Origin: Marthasterias glacialis
Taxonomy: Eukaryota; Echinodermata; Asteroidea; Forcipulatida; Asteriidae
Reading direction: 5' to 3'
DNA: 64,000 nt
NCBI GenBank assembly: GCA_911728455.2
Contig: OU452238.1
Location: forward strand, 13,548,049 to 13,612,048
Shown here: one piece after another, positions 21,301 through 34,770 of the stretch
Numbering within the stretch: the first letter of the stretch is position 1
Layout of the letters: every line of letters begins with the position of its first letter
Made by a program: the position numbers and the translations under genes
Notes under the pieces: generated by a model
Seen by the model: only the letters and a program-made list of their open reading frames with translations
Told to the model about the DNA's origin: nothing
The model's database searches: none

Positions 21301-24300
21301 CGTGTACAAAAGTGCCATTAGACAGGTGTTGGAAGTGCATTCGGAGCAGCCCCGATCTCTGGTGGTTTCAACAAGGAAGATGGCCCTGGCTGGCCGGGAA
21401 AACTAGATTTTCGGATGCAGGACTATGGCAGCTACCTGCAGGTACAAGAAATTTCTCTCTAGCCCCATTATTTCTGGAGTTATTGGCCGTGGCGCTGCCG
21501 ACTTCTTTTTTCGGCGTTTTTTTTTTTTTTTTTTTTTTGCTGGCTTCAGTCCAGCACACACGTAGCGGCCTTGGCTATTGTTGACGTACACAGAGCATGG
21601 CCATTTGCTCTTGACATCTTCGGGGTGTCCTCACTCCGCGGTCCCTGGCATCCTCCCTGTTTGTCCCACAGCCCCAAGACCGGCATTTTTGGAAAGCCCA
21701 TGAGCAGGGCTTTCCAACAGGGTCACACTTGTCAGTTTTCCGCCAATACTTTGGGAGATAGAGCCGTTGCTAAGTCTTGTTTTCACTCTGTTACAGCTTC
21801 GTGTACAAAAGTGCCATTAGACAGGTGTTTGAAGCGCATTCGGAGCAGCCCCGCTCTCTGGTGATTTCAACAAGGACGATGGCCCTGGCTTACCGGGAAA
21901 ACTAGATTTTCGGATGCAGGACTATAGCAGCTACCTGCAGGTACAAGAAATTTCTCTCTAGCCCCATTATTTATGGAGTTATTGGCCGTGGCGCTGCCGA
22001 CTTCTTTTTTGGCGTTTTTTTTTTTTTTTTTGCTGGCTTCAGTCCAGCACACACGTAGCGGCCTTGGCTATTGTTGACGTACACAGAGCATGGCCTTTTG
22101 CTCTTGACATCTTCGGAGTGTCCTCACTCCGCGGTCCCTGGCATCCTCCCTGTTTATCCCACAACCCCAAGACCGGCATTTTCGGAAAGCCCATGAGCAG
22201 GGCTTTCTAACAGTGTCACACTTGTCAGTTTTCCGCCAATACTTTGGGAGATAGAGCCGTTGCTAAGTCTTGTTTTCACTCTGTTACAGCTTCGTGTACA
22301 AAAGTGCCATTAGACAGGTGTTTGAAGCGCATTCGGAGCAGCCCCGCTCTCTGGTGGTTTCAACAAGGAAGATGGCCCTGGCTGGCCGGGAAAACTAGAT
22401 TTTCGGATGCAGGACTATGGCAGCTACCTGCAGGTACAAGAAATTTCTCTCTAGCCCCATTATTTCTGGAGTTATTGGCCGTGGCGCTGCCGACTTCTTT
22501 TTTCGGCGTTTTTTTTTTTTTTTTTTTTTTGCTGGCTTCAGTCCAGCACACACGTAGCGGCCTTGGCTATTGTTGACGTACACAGAGCATGGCCATTTGC
22601 TCTTGACATCTTCGGTGTGTCTTCACTCCGCGGTCCCTGGCATCCTCCCTGTTTATCCCACAACCCCAAGACCGGCATTTTCGGAAAGCCCATGAGCAGG
22701 GCTTTCTAACAGTGTCAGACTTGTCAGTTTTCCGCCAATACTTTGGGAGATAGAGCCGTTGCTAAGTCTTGTTTTCACTCTGTTACAGCTTCGTGTACAA
22801 AAGTGCCATTAGACAGGTGTTTGAAGCGCATTCGGAGCAGCCCCGCTCTCTGGTGATTTCAACAAGGACGATGGCCCTGGCTTGCCGGGAAAACTAGATT
22901 TTCGGATGCAGGACTATAGCAGCTACCTGCAGGTACAAGAAATTTCTCTCTAGCCCCATTATTTGTGGAGTTATTGGCCGTGGCGCTGCCGACTTCTTTT
23001 TTCGGCGTTTTTTTTTTTTTTTTTTGCTGGCTTCAGTCCAGCACACACGTAGCGGCCTTGGCTATTGTTGACGTACACAGAGCATGGCCATTTGCTCTTG
23101 ACATCTTCGGGGTGTCCTCACTCCGCGGTCCCTGGCATCCTCCCTGTTTGTCCCACAGCCCCAAGACCGGCATTTTTGGAAAGCCCATGAGCAGGGCTTT
23201 CCAACAGTGTCACACTTGTCAGTTTTCCGCCAATACTTTGGGAGATAGAGCCGTTGCTAAGTCTTGTTTTCACTCTGTTACAGCTTCGTGTACAAAAGTG
23301 CCATTAGACAGGTGTTTGAAGCGCATTCGGAGCAGCCCCGCTCTCTGGTGGTTTCAACAAGGAAGATGGCCCTGGCTGGCCGGGAAAACTAGATTTTCGG
23401 ATGCAGGACTATGGCAGCTACCTGCAGGTACAAGAAATTTCTCTCTAGCCCCATTATTTCTGGAGTTATTGGCCGTGGCGCTGCCGACTTCTTTTTTCGG
23501 CGTTTTTTTTTTTTTTTTTTTTTGCTGGCTTCAGTCCAGCACACACGTAGCGGCCTTGGCTATTGTTGACGTACACAGAGCATGGCCATTTGCTCTTGAC
23601 ATCTTCGGGGTGTCCTCACTCCGCGGTCCCTGGCATCCTCCCTGTTTGTCCCACAGCCCCAAGACCGGCATTTTTGGAAAGCCCATGAGCAGGGCTTTCC
23701 AACAGGGTCAGACTTGTCAGTTTTCCGCCAATACTTTGGGAGATAGAGCCGTTGCTAAGTCTTGTTTTCACTCTGTTACAGCTTCGTGTACAAAAGTGCC
23801 ATTAGACAGGTGTTTGAAGCGCATTCGGAGCAGCCCCGCTCTCTGGTGATTTCAACAAGGACGATGGCCCTGGCTTACCGGGAAAACTAGATTTTCGGAT
23901 GCAGGACTATAGCAGCTACCTGCAGGTACAAGAAATTTCTCTCTAGCCCCATTATTTATGGAGTTATTGGCCGTGGCGCTGCCGACTTCTTTTTTGGCGT
24001 TTTTTTTTTTTTTTTTTGCTGGCTTCAGTCCAGCACACACGTAGCGGCCTTGGCTATTGTTGACGTACACAGAGCATGGCCTTTTGCTCTTGACATCTTC
24101 GGAGTGTCCTCACTCCGCGGTCCCTGGCATCCTCCCTGTTTATCCCACAACCCCAAGACCGGCATTTTCGGAAAGCCCATGAGCAGGGCTTTCTAACAGT
24201 GTCAGACTTGTCAGTTTTCCGCCAATACTTTGGGAGATAGAGCCGTTGCTAAGTCTTGTTTTCACTCTGTTACAGCTTCGTGTACAAAAGTGCCATTAGA

Positions 24301-24321
24301 CAGGTGTTTGAAGCGCATTCG
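18365..24321. repeat. Alternating type I / type II dimer domain
   Basis: Twelve units start at 18365, 18864, 19359, 19855, 20350, 20849, 21344, 21843, 22336, 22835, 23330 and 23828. Heads alternate strictly I, II, I, II through all twelve, so the higher-order unit is a dimer of about 993 bp. Type I members mostly have pure T tracts (498-499 bp, one of 496 bp). Type II members are mostly 495 bp. Units 20350 and 22336 share the allele TTCGGTGTGTC, showing that the dimers themselves were duplicated (interval 1986 bp). Confidence 0.85.
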
Positions 24322-24493
24322 GAGCAGCCCCGCTCTCTGGTGGTTTCAACAAGGACGATGGCCCTGGCTGGCCGGGAAAACTAGATTTTCGGATGCAGGA
24401 CTATGGCAGCTACCTGCAGGTACAAGAAATTTCTCTCTAGCCCCATTATTTCTGGAGTTATTGGCCGTGGCGCTGCCGACTTCTTTTTTCGGC

Positions 24494-24528
<35 letters not shown>

Positions 24529-24828
24529 GCTTCAGTCCAGCACACACGTAGCGGCCTTGGCTATTGTTGACGTACACAGAGCATGGCCTTTTGCTCTTGA
24601 CATCTTCGGGGCGTCCTCACTCCGCGGTCCCTGGCATCCTCCCTGTTTGTCCCACAGCCCCAAGACCGGCATTTTTGGAAAGCCCATGAGCAGGGCTTTC
24701 CAACAGTGTCACACTTGTCAGTTTTCCGCCAATACTTTGGGAGATAGAGCCGTTGCTAAGTCTTGTTTTCACTCTGTTACAGCTTCGTGTACAAAAGTGC
24801 CATTAGACAGGTGTTTGAAGCGCATTCG
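23330..24828. repeat. Three-unit block, copy 1 (partner 28800-30294)
   Basis: Unit 23330 ends with CAACAGGGTCAG. Unit 23828 has CTTACCGGG, the CTTCTTTTTTGGCG deletion, GGCCTTTTGCTC, TTCGGAGTG and TTTCTAAC. Unit 24322 has GGACGATGG in a type I head, the longest T run and GGGGCGTCC. The same three-unit order with the same private alleles occurs at 28800, 29297 and 29791, about 5.47 kb downstream. The block spans the boundary between the alternating domain and the next one. Confidence 0.85.
24495..24524. repeat. Longest pure T tract in the array (30 T)
   Basis: Thirty uninterrupted T follow CGGCG in unit 24322, giving a 507-bp unit. Related units at 29791 and 30793 have 27 T. These are the upper end of the pure-T class. 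The exact count depends on sequencing accuracy for homopolymers. Confidence 0.85.
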
Positions 24829-27800
24829 GAGCAGCCCCGCTCTCTGGTGGTTTCAACAAGGAAGATGGCCCTGGCTGGCCGGGAAAACTAGATTTTCGGA
24901 TGCAGGACTATGGCAGCTACCTGCAGGTACAAGAAATTTCTCTCTAGCCCCATTATTTCTGGAGTTATTGGCCGTGGCGCTGCCGACTTCTTTTTTCGGC
25001 GTTTTTTTTTTTTTTTTTTTTGCTGGCTTCAGTCCAGCACACACGTAGCGGCCTTGGCTATTGTTGACGTACACAGAGCATGGCCATTTGCTCTTGACAT
25101 CTTCGGGGTGTCCTCACTCCGCGGTCCCTGGCATCCTCCCTGTTTGTCCCACAGCCCCAAGACCGGCATTTTTGGAAAGCCCATGAGCAGGGCTTTCCAA
25201 CAGGGTCAGACTTGTCAGTTTTCCGCCAATACTTTGGGAGATAGAGCCGTTGCTAAGTCTTGTTTTCACTCTGTTACAGCTTCGTGTACAAAAGTGCCAT
25301 TAGACAGGTGTTTGAAGCGCATTCGGAGCAGCCCCGCTCTCTGGTGATTTCAACAAGGACGATGGCCCTGGCTTGCCGGGAAAACTAGATTTTCGGATGC
25401 AGGACTATAGCAGCTACCTGCAGGTACAAGAAATTTCTCTCTAGCCCCATTATTTGTGGAGTTATTGGCCGTGGCGCTGCCGACTTCTTTTTTCGGCGTT
25501 TTTTTTTTTTTTTTTTTCTGGCTTCAGTCCAGCACACACGTAGCGGCCTTGGCTATTGTTGACGTACACAGAGCATGGCCATTTGCTCTTGACATCTTCG
25601 GGGTGTCCTCACTCCGCGGTCCCTGGCATCCTCCCTGTTTGTCCCACAGCCCCAAGACCGGCATTTTTGGAAAGCCCATGAGCAGGGCTTTCCAACAGTG
25701 TCACACTTGTCAGTTTTCCACCAATACTTTGGGAGATAGAGCCGTTGCTAAGTCTTGTTTTCACTCTGTTACAGCTTCGTGTACAAAAGTGCCATTAGAC
25801 AGGTGTTTGAAGCGCATTCGGAGCAGCCCCGCTCTCTGGTGGTTTCAACAAGGAAGATGGCCCTGGCTGGCCGGGAAAACTAGATTTTCGGATGCAGGAC
25901 TATGGCAGCTACCTGCAGGTACAAGAAATTTCTCTCTAGCCCCATTTTTTATGGAGTTTTTGGCCGTGGCGCTGCCGACTTCTTTTTTCGGCGTTTTTTT
26001 TTTTTTTTTTTTTGCTGGCTTCAGTCCAGCACACACGTAGCGGCCTTGGCTATTGTTGACGTACACAGAGCATGGCCATTTGCTCTTGACATCTTCGGGG
26101 TGTCCTCACTCCGCGGTCCCTGGCATCCTCCCTGTTTGTCCCACAGCCCCAAGACCGGCATTTTTGGAAAGCCCATGAGCAGGGCTTTCCAACAGGGTCA
26201 GACTTGTCAGTTTTCCGCCAATACTTTGGGAGATAGAGCCGTTGCTAAGTCTTGTTTTCACTCTGTTACAGCTTCGTGTACAAAAGTGCCATTAGACAGG
26301 TGTTTGAAGCGCATTCGGAGCAGCCCCGCTCTCTGGTGATTTCAACAAGGACGATGGCCCTGGCTTACCGGGAAAACTAGATTTTCGGATGCAGGACTAT
26401 AGCAGCTACCTGCAGGTACAAGAAATTTCTCTCTAGCCCCATTATTTGTGGAGTTATTGGCCGTGGCGCTGCCGACTTCTTTTTTCGGCGTTTTTTTTTT
26501 TTTTTTTTGCTGGCTTCAGTCCAGCACACACGTAGCGGCCTTGGCTATTGTTGACGTACACAGAGCATGGCCATTTGCTCTTGACATCTTCGGGGTGTCC
26601 TCACTCCGCGGTCCCTGGCATCCTCCCTGTTTGTCCCACAGCCCCAAGACCGGCATTTTTGGAAAGCCCATGAGCAGGGCTTTCCAACAGTGTCACACTT
26701 GTCAGTTTTCCACCAATACTTTGGGAGATAGAGCCGTTGCTAAGTCTTGTTTTCACTCTGTTACAGCTTCGTGTACAAAAGTGCCATTAGACAGGTGTTT
26801 GAAGCGCATTCGGAGCAGCCCCGCTCTCTGGTGATTTCAACAAGGACGATGGCCCTGGCTTACCGGGAAAACTAGATTTTCGGATGCAGGACTATAGCAG
26901 CTACCTGCAGGTACAAGAAATTTCTCTCTAGCCCCATTATTTATGGAGTTATTGGCCGTGGCGCTGCCGACTTCTTTTTTCGGCGTTTTTTTTCTTTTTT
27001 TTTGCTGGCTTCAGTCCAGCACACACGTAGCGGCCTTGGCTATTGTTGACGTACACAGAGCATGGCCATTTGCTCTTGACATCTTCGGGGTGTCCTCACT
27101 CCGCGGTCCCTGGCATCCTCCCTGTTTGTCCCACAGCCCCAAGACCGGCATTTTTGGAAAGCCCATGAGCAGGGCTTTCCAACAGTGTTACACTTGTCAG
27201 TTTTCCGCCAATACTTTGGGAGATAGAGCCGTTGCTAAGTCTTGTTTTCACTCTGTTACAGCTTCGTGTACAAAAGTGCCATTAGACAGGTGTTTGAAGC
27301 GCATTCGGAGCAGCCCCGCTCTCTGGTGGTTTCAACAAGGAAGATGGCCCTGGCTGGCCGGGAAAACTAGATTTTCGGATGCAGGACTATGGCAGCTACC
27401 TGCAGGTACAAGAAATTTCTCTCTAGCCCCATTATTTCTGGAGTTATTGGCCGTGGCGCTGCCGACTTCTTTTTTCGGCGTTTTTTTTTTTTTTTTTTTT
27501 TGCTGGCTTCAGTCCAGCACACACGTAGCGGCCTTGGCTATTGTTGACGTACACAGAGCATGGCCATTTGCTCTTGACATCTTCGGGGTGTCCTCACTCC
27601 GCGGTCCCTGGCATCCTCCCTGTTTGTCCCACAGCCCCAAGACCGGCATTTTTGGAAAGCCCATGAGCAGGGCTTTCTAACAGTGTCAGACTTGTCAGTT
27701 TTCCGCCAATACTTTGGGAGATAGAGCCGTTGCTAAGTCTTGTTTTCACTCTGTTACAGCTTCGTGTACAAAAGTGCCATTAGACAGGTGTTTGAAGCGC

Positions 27801-28799
27801 ATTCGGAGCAGCCCCGCTCTCTGGTGGTTTCAACAAGGAAGATGGCCCTGGCTGGCCGGGAAAACTAGATTTTCGGATGCAGGACTATGGCAGCTACCTG
27901 CAGGTACAAGAAATTTCTCTCTAGCCCCATTATTTCTGGAGTTATTGGCCGTGGCGCTGCCGACTTCTTTTTTCGGCGTTTTTTTTTTTTTTTTTTTTGC
28001 TGGCTTCAGTCCAGCACACACGTAGCGGCCTTGGCTATTGTTGACGTACACAGAGCATGGCCATTTGCTCTTGACATCTTCGGGGTGTCCTCACTCCGCG
28101 GTCCCTGGCATCCTCCCTGTTTGTCCCACAGCCCCAAGACCGGCATTTTTGGAAAGCCCATGAGCAGGGCTTTCTAACAGTGTCACACTTGTCAGTTTTC
28201 CGCCAATACTTTGGGAGATAGAGCCGTTGCTAAGTCTTGTTTTCACTCTGTTACAGCTTCGTGTACAAAAGTGCCATTAGACAGGTGTTTGAAGCGCATT
28301 CGGAGCAGCCCCGCTCTCTGGTGGTTTCAACAAGGAAGATGGCCCTGGCTGGCCGGGAAAACTAGATTTTCGGATGCAGGACTATAGCAGCTACCTGCAG
28401 GTACAAGAAATTTCTCTCTAGCCCCATTATTTCTGGAGTTATTGGCCGTGGCGCTGCCGACTTCTTTTTTCGGCGTTTTTTTTTTTTTTTTTTTTGCTGG
28501 CTTCAGTCCAGCACACACGTAGCGGCCTTGGCTATTGTTGACGTACACAGAGCATGGCCATTTGCTCTTGACATCTTCGGGGTGTCCTCACTCCGCGGTC
28601 CCTGGCATCCTCCCTGTTTGTCCCACAGCCCCAAGACCGGCATTTTTGGAAAGCCCATGAGCAGGGCTTTCCAACAGGGTCACACTTGTCAGTTTTCCGC
28701 CAATACTTTGGGAGATAGAGCCGTTGCTAAGTCTTGTTTTCACTCTGTTACAGCTTCGTGTACAAAAGTGCCATTAGACAGGTGTTTGAAGCGCATTCG

Positions 28800-29963
28800 G
28801 AGCAGCCCCGCTCTCTGGTGGTTTCAACAAGGAAGATGGCCCTGGCTGGCCGGGAAAACTAGATTTTCGGATGCAGGACTATGGCAGCTACCTGCAGGTA
28901 CAAGAAATTTCTCTCTAGCCCCATTATTTCTGGAGTTATTGGCCGTGGCGCTGCCGACTTCTTTTTTCGGCGTTTTTTTTTTTTTTTTTTTTGCTGGCTT
29001 CAGTCCAGCACACACGTAGCGGCCTTGGCTATTGTTGACGTACACAGAGCATGGCCATTTGCTCTTGACATCTTCGGGGTGTCCTCACTCCGCGGTCCCT
29101 GGCATCCTCCCTGTTTGTCCCACAGCCCCAAGACCGGCATTTTTGGAAAGCCCATGAGCAGGGCTTTCCAACAGGGTCAGACTTGTCAGTTTTCCGCCAA
29201 TACTTTGGGAGATAGAGCCGTTGCTAAGTCTTGTTTTCACTCTGTTACAGCTTCGTGTACAAAAGTGCCATTAGACAGGTGTTTGAAGCGCATTCGGAGC
29301 AGCCCCGCTCTCTGGTGATTTCAACAAGGACGATGGCCCTGGCTTACCGGGAAAACTAGATTTTCGGATGCAGGACTATAGCAGCTACCTGCAGGTACAA
29401 GAAATTTCTCTCTAGCCCCATTATTTATGGAGTTATTGGCCGTGGCGCTGCCGACTTCTTTTTTGGCGTTTTTTTTTTTTTTTTTTGCTGGCTTCAGTCC
29501 AGCACACACGTAGCGGCCTTGGCTATTGTTGACGTACACAGAGCATGGCCTTTTGCTCTTGACATCTTCGGAGTGTCCTCACTCCGCGGTCCCTGGCATC
29601 CTCCCTGTTTATCCCACAACCCCAAGACCGGCATTTTCGGAAAGCCCATGAGCAGGGCTTTCTAACAGTGTCAGACTTGTCAGTTTTCCGCCAATACTTT
29701 GGGAGATAGAGCCGTTGCTAAGTCTTGTTTTCACTCTGTTACAGCTTCGTGTACAAAAGTGCCATTAGACAGGTGTTTGAAGCGCATTCGGAGCAGCCCC
29801 GCTCTCTGGTGGTTTCAACAAGGACGATGGCCCTGGCTGGCCGGGAAAACTAGATTTTCGGATGCAGGACAATGGCAGCTACCTGCAGGTACAAGAAATT
29901 TCTCTCTAGCCCCATTATTTCTGGAGTTATTGGCCGTGGCGCTGCCGACTTCTTTTTTCGGCG

Positions 29964-29994
<31 letters not shown>

Positions 29995-30294
29995 GCTTCA
30001 GTCCAGCACACACGTAGCGGCCTTGGCTATTGTTGACGTACACAGAGCATGGCCTTTTGCTCTTGACATCTTCGGGGCGTCCTCACTCCGCGGTCCCTGG
30101 CATCCTCCCTGTTTGTCCCACAGCCCCAAGACCGGCATTTTTGGAAAGCCCATGAGCAGGGCTTTCCAACAGTGTCACACTTGTCAGTTTTCCGCCAATA
30201 CTTTGGGAGATAGAGCCGTTGCTAAGTCTTGTTTTCACTCTGTTACAGCTTCGTGTACAAAAGTGCCATTAGACAGGTGTTTGAAGCGCATTCG
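28800..30294. repeat. Three-unit block, copy 2 of 23330-24828
   Basis: Units of 497, 494 and 504 bp match the 498, 494 and 507-bp units of copy 1 allele for allele apart from T-tract length (27 against 30 T) and a private GGACAATGGC in unit 29791. A second copy of the long-T unit follows at 30793, separated by one unit, so copy 2 was itself extended by a dimer duplication (29791-30792 and 30793-31793). Confidence 0.82.
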
Positions 30295-30965
30295 GAGCAG
30301 CCCCGCTCTCTGGTGGTTTCAACAAGGAAGATGGCCCTGGCTGGCCGGGAAAACTAGATTTTCGGATGCAGGACTATGGCAGCTACCTGCAGGTACAAGA
30401 AATTTTCTCTCTAGCCCCATTATTTCTGGAGTTATTGGCCGTGGCGCTGCCGACTTCTTTTTTCGGCGTTTTTTTTTTTTTTTTTTTTGCTGGCTTCAGT
30501 CCAGCACACACGTAGCGGCCTTGGCTATTGTTGACGTACACAGAGCATGGCCATTTGCTCTTGACATCTTCGGGGTGTCCTCACTCCGCGGTCCCTGGCA
30601 TCCTCCCTGTTTGTCCCACAGCCCCAAGACCGGCATTTTTGGAAAGCCCATGAGCAGGGCTTTCCAACAGTGTCACACTTGTCAGTTTTCCACCAAAACT
30701 TTGGGAGATAGAGCCGTTGCTAAGTCTTGTTTTCACTCTGTTACAGCTTCGTGTACAAAAGTGCCATTAGACAGGTGTTTGAAGCGCATTCGGAGCAGCC
30801 CCGCTCTCTGGTGGTTTCAACAAGGAAGATGGCCCTGGCTGGCCGGGAAAACTAGATTTTCGGATGCAGGACTATGGCAGCTACCTGCAGGTACAAGAAA
30901 TTTCTCTCTAGCCCCATTATTTCTGGAGTTATTGGCCGTGGCGCTGCCGACTTCTTTTTTCGGCG

Positions 30966-30996
<31 letters not shown>

Positions 30997-33900
30997 GCTT
31001 CAGTCCAGCACACACGTAGCGGCCTTGGCTATTGTTGACGTACACAGAGCATGGCCTTTTGCTCTTGACATCTTCGGGGCGTCCTCACTCCGCGGTCCCT
31101 GGCATCCTCCCTGTTTGTCCCACAGCCCCAAGACCGGCATTTTTGGAAAGCCCATGAGCAGGGCTTTCCAACAGTGTCACACTTGTCAGTTTTCCGCCAA
31201 TACTTTGGGAGATAGAGCCGTTGCTAAGTCTTGTTTTCACTCTGTTACAGCTTCGTGTACAAAAGTGCCATTAGACAGGTGTTTGAAGCGCATTCGGAGC
31301 AGCCCCGCTCTCTGGTGGTTTCAACAAGGAAGATGGCCCTGGCTGGCCGGGAAAACTAGATTTTCGGATGCAGGACTATGGCAGCTACCTGCAGGTACAA
31401 GAAATTTCTCTCTAGCCCCATTATTTCTGGAGTTATTGGCCGTGGCGCTGCCGACTTCTTTTTTCGGCGTTTTTTTTTTTTTTTTTTTTGCTGGCTTCAG
31501 TCCAGCACACACGTAGCGGCCTTGGCTATTGTTGACGTACACAGAGCATGGCCCTTTGCTCTTGACATCTTCGGGGTGTCCTCACTCCGCGGTCCCTGGC
31601 ATCCTCCCTGTTTGTCCCACAGCCCCAAGACCGGCATTTTTGGAAAGCCCATGAGCAGGGCTTTCCAACAGGGTCAGACTTGTCAGTTTTCCGCCAATAC
31701 TTTGGGAGATAGAGCCGTTGCTAAGTCTTGTTTTCACTCTGTTACAGCTTCGTGTACAAAAGTGCCATTAGACAGGTGTTTGAAGCGCATTCGGAGCAGC
31801 CCCGCTCTCTGGTGATTTCAACAAGGACGATGGCCCTGGCTTACCGGGAAAACTAGATTTTCGGATGCAGGACTATAGCAGCTACCTGCAGGTACAAGAA
31901 ATTTCTCTCTAGCCCCATTATTTGTGGAGTTATTGGCCGTGGCGCTGCCGACTTCTTTTTTCGGCGTTTTTTTTTTTTTTTTTTGCTGGCTTCAGTCCAG
32001 CACACACGTAGCGGCCTTGGCTATTGTTGACGTACACAGAGCATGGCCATTTGCTCTTGACATCTTCGGGGTGTCCTCACTCCGCGGTCCCTGGCATCCT
32101 CCCTGTTTGTCCCACAGCCCCAAGACCGGCATTTTTGGAAAGCCCATGAGCAGGGCTTTCCAACAGTGTCACACTTGTCAGTTTTCCACCAATACTTTGG
32201 GAGATAGAGCCGTTGCTAAGTCTTGTTTTCACTCTGTTACAGCTTCGTGTACAAAAGTGCCATTAGACAGGTGTTTGAAGCGCATTCGGAGCAGCCCCGC
32301 TCTCTGGTGATTTCAACAAGGACGATGGCCCTGGCTTACCGGGAAAACTAGATTTTCGGATGCAGGACTATAGCAGCTACCTGCAGGTACAAGAAATTTC
32401 TCTCTAGCCCCATTATTTATGGAGTTATTGGCCGTGGCGCTGCCGACTTCTTTTTTCGGCGTTTTTTTTCTTTTTTTTTGCTGGCTTCAGTCCAGCACAC
32501 ACGTAGCGGCCTTGGCTATTGTTGACGTACACAGAGCATGGCCATTTGCTCTTGACATCTTCGGGGTGTCCTCACTCCGCGGTCCCTGGCATCCTCCCTG
32601 TTTGTCCCACAGCCCCAAGACCGGCATTTTTGGAAAGCCCATGAGCAGGGCTTTCCAACAGGGTCAGACTTGTCAGTTTTCCGCCAATACTTTGGGAGAT
32701 AGAGCCGTTGCTAAGTCTTGTTTTCACTCTGTTACAGCTTCGTGTACAAAAGTGCCATTAGACAGGTGTTTGAAGCGCATTCGGAGCAGCCCCGCTCTCT
32801 GGTGATTTCAACAAGGACGATGGCCCTGGCTTACCGGGAAAACTAGATTTTCGGATGCAGGACTATAGCAGCTACCTGCAGGTACAAGAAATTTCTCTCT
32901 AGCCCCATTATTTGTGGAGTTATTGGCCGTGGCGCTGCCGACTTCTTTTTTCGGCGTTTTTTTTCTTTTTTTTTGCTGGCTTCAGTCCAGCACACACGTA
33001 GCGGCCTTGGCTATTGTTGACGTACACAGAGCATGGCCATTTGCTCTTGACATCTTCGGGGTGTCCTCACTCCGCGGTCCCTGGCATCCTCCCTGTTTGT
33101 CCCACAGCCCCAAGACCGGCATTTTTGGAAAGCCCATGAGCAGGGCTTTCCAACAGTGTCACACTTGTCAGTTTTCCGCCAATACTTTGGGAGATAGAGC
33201 CGTTGCTAAGTCTTGTTTTCACTCTGTTACAGCTTCGTGTACAAAAGTGCCATTAGACAGGTGTTTGAAGCGCATTCGGAGCAGCCCCGCTCTCTGGTGG
33301 TTTCAACAAGGAAGATGGCCCTGGCTGGCCGGGAAAACTAGATTTTCGGATGCAGGACTATGGCAGCTACCTGCAGGTACAAGAAATTTCTCTCTTGCCC
33401 CATTATTTCTGGAGTTATTGGCCGTGGCGCTGCCGACTTCTTTTTTCGGCGTTTTTTTTTTTTTTTTTTTTTGCTGGCTTCAGTCCAGCACACACGTAGC
33501 GGCCTTGGCTATTGTTGACGTACACAGAGCATGGCCATTTGCTCTTGACATCTTCGGGGTGTCCTCACTCCGCGGTCCCTGGCATCCTCCCTGTTTGTCC
33601 CACAGCCCCAAGACCGGCATTTTTGGAAAGCCCATGAGCAGGGCTTTCCAACAGGGTCAGACTTGTCAGTTTTCCGCCAATACTTTGGGAGATAGAGCCG
33701 TTGCTAAGTCTTGTTTTCACTCTGTTACAGCTTCGTGTACAAAAGTGCCATTAGACAGGTGTTTGAAGCGCATTCGGAGCAGCCCCGCTCTCTGGTGATT
33801 TCAACAAGGAAGATGGCCCTGGCTGGCCGGGAAAACTAGATTTTCGGATGCAGGACTATGGCAGCTACCTGCAGGTACAAGAAATTTCTCTCTTGCCCCA

Positions 33901-34770
33901 TTATTTCTGGAGTTATTGGCCGTGGCGCTGCCGACTTCTTTTTTCGGCGTTTTTTTTTTTTTTTTTTTTTTGCTGGCTTCAGTCCAGCACACACGTAGCG
34001 GCCTTGGCTATTGTTGACGTACACAGAGCATGGCCATTTGCTCTTGACATCTTCGGGGTGTCCTCACTCCGCGGTCCCTGGCATCCTCCCTGTTTGTCCC
34101 ACAGCCCCAAGACCGGCATTTTTGGAAAGCCCATGAGCAGGGCTTTCCAACAGGGTCAGACTTGTCAGTTTTCCGCCAATACTTTGGGAGATAGAGCCGT
34201 TGCTAAGTCTTGTTTTCACTCTGTTACAGCTTCGTGTACAAAAGTGCCATTAGACAGGTGTTTGAAGCGCATTCGGAGCAGCCCCGCTCTCTGGTGATTT
34301 CAACAAGGACGATGGCCCTGGCTTACCGGGAAAACTAGATATTCGGATGCAGGACTATAGCAGCTACCTGCAGGTACAAGAAATTTCTCTCTAGCCCCAT
34401 TATTTATGGAGTTATTGGCCGTGGCGCTGCCGACTTCTTTTTTGGCGTTTTTTTTTTTTTTTTTTTGCTGGCTTCAGTCCAGCACACACGTAGCGGCCTT
34501 GGCTATTGTTGACGTACACAGAGCATGGCCTTTTGCTCTTGACATCTTCGGAGTGTCCTCACTCCGCGGTCCCTGGCATCCTCCCTGTTTATCCCACAAC
34601 CCCAAGACCGGCATTTTCGGAAAGCCCATGAGCAGGGCTTTCTAACAGTGTCAGACTTGTCAGTTTTCCGCCAATACTTTGGGAGATAGAGCCGTTGCTA
34701 AGTCTTGTTTTCACTCTGTTACAGCTTCGTGTACAAAAGTGCCATTAGACAGGTGTTTGAAGCGCATTCG

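Larger units (their letters stand above)
24322..34770. repeat. Domain of CAGGGTC, CTTACCGGG and long-T units
   Basis: Twenty-one units start at 24322, 24829, 25326, 25821, 26318, 26813, 27308, 27806, 28303, 28800, 29297, 29791, 30295, 30793, 31297, 31794, 32289, 32784, 33279, 33777 and 34276. Marker alleles are CAACAGGGTC, GTCACACTT, CTTACCGGG, TTTTCCACC and GGGGCGTCC. Unit 30295 has one extra T in AAATTTTCTCTC. Unit 25821 has a T-rich change (CCATTTTTTATGG). Units 33279 and 33777 share TCTCTTGCCCC. The order of marker units is partly repeated between about 23330-27307 and 28800-33278. Confidence 0.78.
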
